Below, in pieces: positions 56,334 through 64,000 of a stretch of 64,000 bases of DNA. How positions within the stretch are numbered: the stretch's first letter is position 1; each line of letters starts with the position of its first letter. The notes below the pieces were generated by a model. That model saw only the letters and a program-made list of their open reading frames with translations, was not told the origin of the DNA and searched no databases. The DNA lies in the NCBI GenBank assembly GCA_020091685.1, contig CM034607.1, forward strand, positions 21,203,253 to 21,267,252, in the 5' to 3' direction. This stretch comes from Lutjanus erythropterus. Lineage: Eukaryota > Chordata > Actinopteri > Lutjaniformes > Lutjanidae. Both the position numbers and the translations under genes were made by a program.

Positions 56334-56634
56334 GGCGTAGGATTTTGTGGCATCTAGCTGTGTGTTTGCAGAATGCGAACACCACACTACACTGTCCCCA
56401 CCCAAATATGTTGGAGACCCTATGGTGATCACAAAACTGGCAAAAAAACTTTAAAGGCTTTATCTGGAGCCAGCATTTGGTTTATCTGTTCTACTGTAGA
56501 AACATGGCAGACTCAACATAGTGGAGTCCATGGAAGAGGACATACACCAATCAAAAACATATTTATGAATATTAAATTACATCTTTGCCATATTCTGCCA
56601 ATAAATCGTTGTAAATCTTACACACTGGACCTTT
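56334..56634 (+). mobile_element. Family B MITE, complete short copy
   Basis: The left end is a decayed GGCGTAGGATTT and the right end is intact TCTTACACACTGGACCTTT. It has GCATCTAGCTGTGTGTTTGC and AATATGTTGGAGACCCTATG in the left part, GAAACATGGCAG in the middle and TTATGAATATTAAATTAC with CTGCCAATAAATC at the right. It lacks the 300-base module of 22477-23098. The + frame at 56373-56636 is inside the element and is not a gene. Confidence 0.75.
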
Positions 56635-56959
56635 AATACAGTTCAAAAGAGAAAAATATTTAAAAAGCAATGCCAATGTTCAGAATACTTGCTCTCCTAA
56701 GTCATTAATCTGTGTCTTTTTTGGATTTCCTAGAGGCAAAGTTTTTCTCACTACTATGTTCACTCAGAGATGGTGGCTCTCATCGTTCATCCAAACTGCA
56801 CAGTTTCTTACAAATGAAGAAGAATATTAACATAATTCATGATATGGAATAAAATATGGACTACTGGTCAAGCTGTCATTATGAAAGTTTCAAGAAAAAC
56901 ATGCCCAAAGCACATTTGAGCAGTTAACAAGAAGCAAACATTATGCACTTCCCTTTTAA
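56635..56959. other. AT-rich spacer, nothing recognised
   Basis: No gene or repeat recognised. Confidence 0.45.
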
Positions 56960-57270
56960 AACCTACCTGCAAAAGAAGCTTCTCCTTCTGAATCTCCCTA
57001 TGATGCCTCCCCAATGAACTGTCACATTAATAATCCTATGCTCGTATTCAAATGTTCTGTCGAGAGCTAAAGAAAGATTGAGTGCCTTTGCCATCGTGAG
57101 GCTAAGATTGAAGACATGTCCCATTGACATTGTTAAAAGTTTATGAAAATATATGAATCCTCAAATGTCATTGGCTGGTGGGGCTCCCAACTCCTGCACA
57201 GTTTCAGGACAAAATCAGTCTTTTAATCAAAATGATTGAATACTAGCGAGTTGGATTCAGGGATGTGAAT
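56960..57270. promoter_or_regulatory. Candidate conserved noncoding block
   Basis: CTGTCACATTAATAATCCTA, AAATGTCATTGGCTGGTGGG (CCAAT-box complement) and GTCTTTTAATCAAAATGATT in repeat-free DNA. It overlaps the minus-strand exon candidate at 56967-57056. The two readings compete. Confidence 0.3.
56967..57056 (-). CDS. Weak exon candidate (90 nt)
   Basis: On the minus strand CAATCTTTCTTTAGCTCTCG followed by ACAG precedes 90 bases ending at GCAG/GTAGGT. Only one of three frames is open, TFEYEHRIINVTVHWGG..RRRSFFC. No family is recognised, and its phase does not join directly to the candidate at 39833-39920. It might instead be a chance frame in a regulatory block. Confidence 0.15.
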
Positions 57271-57419
57271 AAAACAAGTAGGCAAGGGTCGATGTAGAAT
57301 GTGTGTGCGTACTTCTTATATGGTGGAGGGTGGAGGCATGGTGGGGTCAGACAATAGATCTTACTACACACACGCAACACAAAGAGATGTCTGATTTTGC
57401 TCATGGTCTGCATGCACAT
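57271..57419. other. Spacer
   Basis: No recognised element. Confidence 0.4.
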
Positions 57420-57900
57420 GTTGGGACCAAATTTTCAAATTAGCATGATATGATTCCGACAGAGAGTCAACCCTCCGTCAAATGAAGACATATGGTGTCA
57501 CATCTGTATGCAAAGCCTTGCATATGTTACACATATCACACTCTTTCAACCTGTGAGCCTAAATGACACGAGGATAACTCGGTGGCATCGCTCTTGTGTC
57601 CTTGCATTCATAGTGATGTCTACATACAAAAACAGTGGTTTGGTTTGGCTGTCTTCTCCTGCTGTCGTAGTTAGTAAACACACAGGACAGGAAATACTGA
57701 TCTGAGTTTCTATTATCCAACACATCATTTTAATTGTTAAGGATTAAAATGAAAAGTATGGATTTAAAAAAGAGCTTATCTAATTAATCCTACAGAGAGA
57801 GTCCTAAGAGTCCTTGCCTCTGTGGCTTTTATACTACATGCAGAAACATAATTCTTTTGTCATGAATTCAGATGCAAATGATGGTGTTAAAACAAATCAC
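57420..57900. promoter_or_regulatory. Candidate conserved noncoding block with POU octamer
   Basis: ATTTTCAAATTAGCATGATA near 57430, CATCATTTTAATTGTTAAGG near 57723, TATCTAATTAATCCTACAG near 57778 and a perfect ATGCAAAT at 57872-57879. Repeat-free. The short antiparallel frames at 57508-57728 are not recognisable. Confidence 0.33.
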
Positions 57901-58839
57901 TAGTTCCATAAGTGATTTTTAAGGCCCTTTTTAAGTTTTGCATCTATTTTGTCAAACCTCACCAGAAAAGAATGATAACCTCACACTCCTCCAAGTTCCA
58001 ACCTTTGTTAACTTGGCTGGGATTGACAGAACGGACTCCCGCCCTATGTCTCACTGGGAAAATGGGATTTTTCATTTTTAAAACAAGAGCAGAACAAAAA
58101 ATAAGCTACTGCTTTTTTCAGTTTTCTTGCATATTGTCCTGCTCATCTTTGCCCACTAAATGCACCAATTTATATACGTCTTTAAAAAAGTTATTACATC
58201 ATTAGGGGGGCTACACATTGTTCTCACAACCAATTATTCAGCAAGACTAACAGTCTGAAAAATGTCTCACTGGAGGAACAAACACCCATTGTTCTGAAAA
58301 TACACATTTCTACAGTTGTTCCTGGCTATCCCTCTAGTTTTACCCCACAATGACATTTCAAGCAATTTTACTGTTGCAGACAAATTTGCAATGTCGGAAA
58401 AAAAAAATCATAAAATTTTTACCTCAGCACTGCTATGCTTGTACATTTTTATGAGTTATACTGTTTTTGTATCAAATAAATCATTATCATAGATGCTTTT
58501 TGTCTTCAAGTGTGGATAAAAAAGATGCAGAAGACACTGACTTTTTCAGAAAGAGACCATGTACAAAGGACCACAAAGACATGCAAAAAATGTAGGCTAG
58601 TTGTGAGCTGATGAGGTGTGGTCCATCTAGTGAACTTTCAACTGATCAACTGAAAAGGGTTTCATTTGGGCATAAACGTAAGACTGAACAATTTCATTCA
58701 TTCTACACAGGATAAAGCTCAAACATGTAAATCGTTCCCATTTCAGAGTCAATAAAAAGGCAACATAATACGTGAATTAGCTTGGTTTTATAAACCTCGT
58801 CTCTGGAGATGGAAGTACAAGTATGTCTAAAATCTGAAG
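57901..58839. other. AT-rich spacer, nothing recognised
   Basis: An A9 run lies at 58399-58407. The + frame at 57912-58205 has no signature. Confidence 0.45.
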
Positions 58840-59200
58840 TTACCAGGTGGAGTTATCGTTGCTGGCAGTCTGTTGGGAGTGGGTGAGATGGAGCTCTATT
58901 GCGGGACCGGGAGAATGATTGAGTGCCGCGGGCCTACAGCAGTCGTCCCGTCTGTTCTGTTGCCACTCTATTCCATCATCAGCACATTCACCCTTAAGGG
59001 AGTCTCCAGAGAAAACGGGTGCTGACCTTGTGCACCTGTGCTTCCCTTGATATTGGGGGAGGCTCACTAACCCAAGAGTTTGCTGTTCCTGTCCTCTACC
59101 TGTTTGGTCTTTTAATTCGGATTACGATTTAGAGCAAGGACAAAATGGCATTCTAAAGAGCTTACTCTACATTTAGAAATGTTCCACCTCTCACTTATCT
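58840..59200. promoter_or_regulatory. Candidate conserved noncoding block
   Basis: A GC-richer segment (GCGGGACCGGGAGAATGATT, GTGCCGCGGGCCTACAGC) is followed by CTTTTAATTCGGATTACGAT (TAATTCGGATTA has paired bicoid-like ATTA words). The minus frame at 58840-59067 is not recognised. Confidence 0.33.
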
Positions 59201-59222
59201 CCTGTATTAATAGGAGGGAGCT

Positions 59223-59282
59223 AAAAAAAAAAAAAAAAAAAAAAGATGTGAGGGACTTTCCATTCACATTAAAAAAAAAAAA
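59223..59282 (+). repeat. A22 homopolymer and A13 homopolymer
   Basis: Twenty-two A at 59223-59244 and a second A-run at about 59270-59282, separated by GATGTGAGGGACTTTCC. Splits two regulatory-looking blocks. Confidence 0.9.
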
Positions 59283-59319
59283 GCTACTGCATCTTTTAAA
59301 GCTTCATTGTGACTGAGGA

Positions 59320-60130
59320 CAGATCTAATGTTTCATCACGTCCCTTTTCAAGCTCTCATTATTGTGTGGGTGTTCTTGATGAGTGGGGAACTGGAAATTA
59401 TCCAGAGTTAGAGCGTCAACATGGAATGTCAGTCCGTTATGGCCTGTCATTCAGTGCAGACAGATAAATTACTTTGCTGTCAATCTGGCTATCAAATTAA
59501 ACAACTTGTGAGAGTAATCAATGACAAACAGGAAAATGAAAAAAAAGTAACTCCCCATTTCATCACTATAGCATGAATACATCAAATGGTAGATGCATTT
59601 TTTGCAATCAACTCCTTTACAACTATCCTCATTTGCATGCAATGCTACTCAACCATCCCAATTAGGGCTACAAAGAAGGAGGTAATTGCAGATTAAAAAC
59701 TAGAATGCTATATGTAATCGCATGGATCAAAACACAATTAAAACTTCATCTCAACCTGTTATAGCTGGCTGACGAGCCCAACCCCCCCTCCCTGATCTTA
59801 ATACTTTAAATCATATAAGGGAGGGTCGTTTGCCGACGGACAGATGAAAACACCTCTTGCGCCCAACAGTAAATTAATCGCACCAATTATTCACCACCAA
59901 GAGACATTTAATGCAAGCCTTTGGAGAAACGAAAGCCGGGCACTCAAATCCTCTCATTTGTAATTGGCTGTCTACTTCAATAATTGATTGGAACAAATGT
60001 GAAATGGATGAGAGGGTCTAAGTGTTCTCCATCACACGCTTTCTGGTTCAGCAAGTTCACGGGCGACTGCTCAAAAAGGAGTCCCACCGCACAGATTTAG
60101 CTGATTTTTATATCATCTGATTGCTATGGA
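59320..60130. promoter_or_regulatory. Candidate conserved noncoding block (long, octamer and homeodomain rich)
   Basis: About 800 bases of complex sequence with no transposon. It has ATTTGCAT octamer at 59631-59638, CCATCCCAATTAGGGCTACA near 59654, GGTAATTGCAGATTAAAAAC near 59681, AGTAAATTAATCGCACCAAT and TATTCACCACCAAGAGAC near 59868-59903, GTAATTGGCTGTC near 59960 and CAATAATTGATTGGAACAAA near 59978. Vertebrate deeply conserved enhancers commonly have this composition. No frame is present. Confidence 0.45.
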
Positions 60131-61829
60131 TGTAAGTGGAGGTAATCGTAGTGAGCCATTTATATGATAAGGGTCTTCATAGGACAGTTGGCCCTGATGT
60201 ACACATGTGATGCTGGAGGCCCTGTAGTGTCAAATGTCAACAACTGAGAGACAATAAAACAGTCTATTACTGTACCACTAGACTCCATACAAAGTCTGTC
60301 TATCGGTGGGCATTTACTGTATATTAGCTTGTTGTAAGCTGGTCTCAAATATCCTCCATCATTATTTACTATAATTTACTGGAGTAACCTTCTTAAAATA
60401 ATCTATCATCAATAGTTACTGGTGGTATTGTAAATTAATTGACAAAACAGAGCTAATGACTTGAAAGCTTTATGCAAAAAACACTGTCATTACAAGCCAC
60501 AGATAAATGTATAGTCAAAGGGCCTTGAGGAAGCTCCGCTGTGATTTCTATCTTATATCCTAGTAGCTCTGCACCATCACAGAAACTTATGAAAAAACTG
60601 TTCATAAGAAGTAATGCTTTTGAATCTACTTGGTCCAGTACATGCAGAATCAGATTCTTCAGTGCATCTGTTTTTCAGTGTGCCTGCGTGCATGTTTTTC
60701 CATGTATGTCAAGATGTCTTCACGACCGTGGAAGATGAAGTCATGAAATGAAAACCAACATGCCCAGTGGGGCCCTAAGGCAGGAAAATGAATCAATGAC
60801 GCTAAGCAAGGACGGCTTAAGGGGGCATGTGGGATGTTGTTCTCCTTTCACTGTCTTGTTGAAGACAACAAAAGCACAATACTACAAAGTGTATGCAAAA
60901 TGCAAGCACATGCATGTAGCCTACACACGGGCACTGCAACAAGTCTACTGCAACATCAAGAGTATTATGAATGAGCAGAATGAAGATAATGGGATATAAT
61001 TTAATAATGTGATTACTATGATAAGATGATTAGTTTAACATCCAAATATAACCAAGGTAATTCCCTACATTTCTATGTACTATTACAACAAAGGTGTGAG
61101 GTTGCATCCCCTTGGAACAAAGCCATGTTTATTTTTTATATGTTTAACACATTATTGTGCTTTCCTGATTTCTGGATTCTGTTTAGGTGCACCTCCTTCC
61201 TAGACATTCCAGCTGTGCTAGTACTGTACCAGGCAGATAATAGCAAGTACCCAAAAAAAAAGATGATGAGAATATTTACCCCCCTTTTTGAAATAAATTA
61301 GCAGTGCCGAAATATTTGCAAATAATGCCATTACAAGGTGAAACACTCAGGAAACACGAAAACCTGATGGCGTATCTCACTCGGCAGTCCGCTATGTTGC
61401 TGATCTCACAGCCACAATATTAATTGCTCTGTTTCATCAAGTGTCGGTTGAAAAAATGTGCATACAGGCTGAAATTCTTACAGATTTCTGTCAGGAGATG
61501 CAGTGACGTGAACCAACAGTGCAAAAAACATAATAATTAATGTATGTAATTTGTTAAGTTATACGTTGGGGAAAAGTCAGCTAGCCGCTAGGCTAATTCT
61601 TGCATTGTAATATGCCGTAGGATTTAGCAGCAAAAAGCGGTTGTATTGATTTTGTCCTCATCACCCACCTCTAGCAGTAGAACGTGTTTTTGATTCTTTC
61701 CAATCCCACTGATTATCTCATGACCCCTCAGATTTATTTACGATCCTTTTGGAGGATCTTATAAGCCACTGATTTAAAGTGTAATCGATCAATTAACTGT
61801 ATCTTTACATTGCTACATTTGTGTTCAGT
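60131..61829. other. AT-rich spacer, nothing recognised
   Basis: Plus frames at 60541-60738, 60748-60999 and 61026-61301 follow one another but show no protein family, no splice logic and no start context. 61590-61680 (TAATATGCCGTAGGATTTAG) may be a decayed repeat. Confidence 0.4.
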
Positions 61830-62340
61830 AATGCTCCTCTTTCTCATCTACTCTGCTGTCACTGTACAAGGGGAAAAATATCCTGTCGCAATAATGCATG
61901 ATGGGAAAGAGAAAGCAGGTGCTGAAATGATCCCCTTTCATGCTGAATAATTGCACCGACACCCCTCCACCTCCCACCCACAGTTGCTTAGCAAATCCTC
62001 CCCACAAGCCTTTGCTGCTGCTTGCTGTGGCGGGTCCCATCCACCTGCCAAGGGCTAAACACAAGTCCATCCATCACTGCACCACTTGACAAATACATTC
62101 CATAATAGAAGTTTATTTTTTATGGGAGGCTGAATCAGAGGCCTTCCCATGCATACAAAAACGTGTCAAAGTTATTTATGGGACCTGCTGAGAAGCACAA
62201 TATGTCATATCAAACTCCTATTTTCCCTTTCCTACCACCACATCGCCTGTCAATATCACTGCAGCTATCAATAATGTGGAACACCGGCAGAGATAAAGCC
62301 CTGTGGAGCTGTGGGTCAGATGGAAGAACGTCCTCTCCTG
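61830..62340. promoter_or_regulatory. Candidate conserved noncoding block
   Basis: CGCAATAATGCATGATGGGA, CATGCTGAATAATTGCACCG, GAAGTTTATTTTTTATGGGA, CAAAGTTATTTATGGGACC (two Hox-like TTTATGG words), CCTGTCAATATCACTGCAGC and TATCAATAATGTGGAAC. Repeat-free between AT-rich spacer and a CA microsatellite. Frames inside are unrecognised. Confidence 0.38.
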
Positions 62341-62350
62341 CCGCTTGAGG

Positions 62351-62394
62351 AACACACACACACATACACACACACACCCACACGCACACTGATA
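62351..62394 (+). repeat. CA-rich microsatellite
   Basis: ACACACACACACATACACAC-type imperfect CA array. It yields the Val/Cys minus frames at 62210-62433. Confidence 0.9.
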
Positions 62395-63490
62395 AGACCA
62401 CACATACACAAACTGGCACACAAAGATGTACACATTTCTAAAAGGAGCTCACTGGCAGATTTTCTCCTCTGTGTTTCGAAGTACTACACAGACATTCAAA
62501 CATTCATTTGTGATGTATTCATTCTCAAACACAGTGCCTAAGAAATGCACATGCTGACAGGCAGAGGGTGGGTCAGACACTTTGATTTAAAATGGAAATA
62601 TTCCAATTTGACACACAGTTTTAAAATGTTTGTGTTAGGATATGATATTCTGCTTTGGTTACAGTGTTTTCCAATAAAGCAAGATGGGCCTATAATTGTT
62701 AAAAGGTTAATTATAAACACATTAAAAGGCAGTGACCAGCTCTTCACATTTTCTTTACACATGTCAGTACATCCAGGCAACACACACTATTTGGTCCACC
62801 CCACATGTCCTGTAGTCCAATGTTAATCCAGGTCTGTTAAACTGTTAGGGTGAACCTTTGGAGGCAGTTTGAAGATTGAAAATTGCACAAAATTGTCATT
62901 TCACCCTAAAGCTGTAATAACTTAACTTACAAAAGCTATAATGACGTTTTACTCCAGGCACAGTGGGATAAGTAATGGCGACCAAACAATGAGATCACTC
63001 CAGCTGTAAAATAATGAAATCTCACTCTATAATTCAGTTTAAATATGTATTCGATAAAAATGATTCTTGCCCATTAATTAGCTGATAATAGACTCAGATG
63101 GATCAATATCTGAGTTTATATTCAAGTGTGACATTTATACCATCAAGTCAATAGCATATCAAGCATTCATTGTTGCACTGTGTGTAAGGTGTGGTTACTG
63201 TATCCTTGTAGCATGTACTCTGCATATAACCCCGCAGGCTGTCGCTGCACTACTGTCACCAAGACAAATGCCCGCACATCTGTTGTACATGGCAAATAAA
63301 GCAAGTCTAGAATAGAAATTGTCTTTTTTTATCCTGAGAATTCTTCTTCCTTGTCAAAATCTGGTGCCTACATTACCCACAAAGCAGTTAAACCAACAGT
63401 TCAGTGTGAGAGTTGGGTGTGTTATTATCTCCACATGGCACAACCTTACATTCACATCATTTGCCTCCACGGTCGTGTCCACATGTCCCA
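62395..63490. other. Spacer, nothing recognised; possible old repeat terminus at 63250-63310
   Basis: No coding. TGTTGTACATGGCAAATAAA at 63281-63300 followed by GCAAGTCTAGA resembles the polyadenylation-like end of certain fish repeats and also the end of a transcript. No upstream gene supports the latter. Confidence 0.35.
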
Positions 63491-63672
63491 TTCTTGTGAA
63501 CGCGACATCTTAAGAATGCCGGAATTTCCTCAACCTTGACACCAATGACCACCTGGCCTCAAGGATGAACTGCTTTGATTCTGGTGGTCAAAGGTCACTG
63601 TAAGCTAACAATACACACTTTTACTCAGGAATTCATATACTAATTATGACAAAATTTCTGGAAATTTCAAAT
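63491..63672 (+). mobile_element. 'GGTGGTCAAAGGTCACTG' teleost dispersed repeat, copy 2
   Basis: CTTGTGAACGCGACATCTTA, AAGAATGCCGGAATTTCCTC, CTCAAGGATGAACTG, CTGGTGGTCAAAGGTCACTG, CAGGAATTCATA.ACTAATTATGACA and AAATTTCTGGAAAT match 32461-32660 in order. The two plus frames at 63319-63539 run into it and are not genes. Confidence 0.65.
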
Positions 63673-64000
63673 GGGATACTATGTGCTGGAGAGTAAGTGC
63701 TTATTCTCGCGACTGGTCTCATGTAATTAAATTAAAAAATAAATGTAATTTTAATCTGTTATAGTTACTGACAAAAATGTGTAATAAATTACAGTTACTG
63801 ATCAAAGTGTTTCATTACAAAGGGGTTGCATCCAAATTCTCTTTCTGGGTTGCCTGGTGGACAACTGCTCTCTACTGAGGACGCTTTTCTAGTATATAGA
63901 TACTTCTAATATAGCAAATATGAGGAGCAGGCTAGAGGGGCCTGCTAAACTCACTTCTGTCTAACTCCACACCCCCAGATTATTTTCATTTTCAACATTC
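63673..64000. other. Spacer, nothing recognised
   Basis: A doublet of related segments, TAATTTTAATCTGTTATAGT and GTTACTGACAAAAATGTGTA followed by ATAAATTACAGTTACTGATCAAAG at 63745-63810, suggests a small old duplication. No gene to the window end. Confidence 0.4.

Noticed and set aside
63241-63310. Polyadenylation-like end (GGCAAATAAAG) as a gene terminus
   Set aside because: No upstream exon on the + strand. The same wording is common at the ends of dispersed repeats.

Overview
This window looks like intergenic or deep intronic DNA from a vertebrate nuclear genome, most likely a teleost fish. I find no convincing protein-coding gene. No open frame resembles a protein family I recognise, there is no operon-like packing, and there is no rRNA or stand-alone tRNA gene. 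The DNA is AT-rich, with CA/GT microsatellites, A/T homopolymers and many decayed interspersed repeats. The teleost assignment rests on several repeats whose wording I recognise from fish genomes: a terminal-inverted-repeat element starting AAAGGTCCAGTGTGTAAGAT, a tRNA-like SINE ending in CTGTC..AATAAAGGC, a LINE 3' end running into a GGAT tail, a fragment with CATTTAGCAGACGC, and a repeat carrying GGTGGTCAAAGGTCACTG. These are memory matches and no database search was run.

Layout. 1-1140: a 700-bp polypyrimidine minisatellite, a G-quadruplex motif, then a quiet GC-balanced block. 1.4-3.2 kb: two regulatory-looking blocks flanking the first copy of a roughly 0.6-kb non-autonomous transposon (called family A here). 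3.9-5.4 kb: decayed repeats. 6.8-8.5 kb: a long regulatory-looking block. 8.6-15.3 kb: mostly mobile elements, including abutting and nested ones. 15.7-17.2, 19.2-19.6, 24.3-24.8, 26.8-27.3, 31.7-31.9, 34.1-35.0, 38.5-38.7, 42.5-42.9, 44.2-44.5, 46.3-47.3, 50.1-52.7, 57.0-57.9, 58.8-60.1 and 61.8-62.3 kb: repeat-free blocks rich in homeodomain, POU-octamer, E-box and TGACAG words. They alternate with transposon-derived DNA at 20.6-23.3, 26, 29-30.7, 32.4-32.8, 35.9, 41, 43.7, 45.5, 49.2-49.9, 53.5-54.3, 56.1-56.6 and 63.5 kb.

Reading. Alternating repeat-free, motif-rich blocks and repeat-rich spacers, with no gene over 64 kb, is how regulatory gene deserts around developmental transcription-factor genes usually look. 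The target gene lies outside the window and cannot be named. The conserved-element calls are inference from texture only, because conservation cannot be measured from one sequence. A few minus-strand segments with good splice signals and one open frame (39.3/39.8 kb, 57.0 kb, 24.5 kb) are listed as weak exon candidates. If any is real, part of the window would be intronic.
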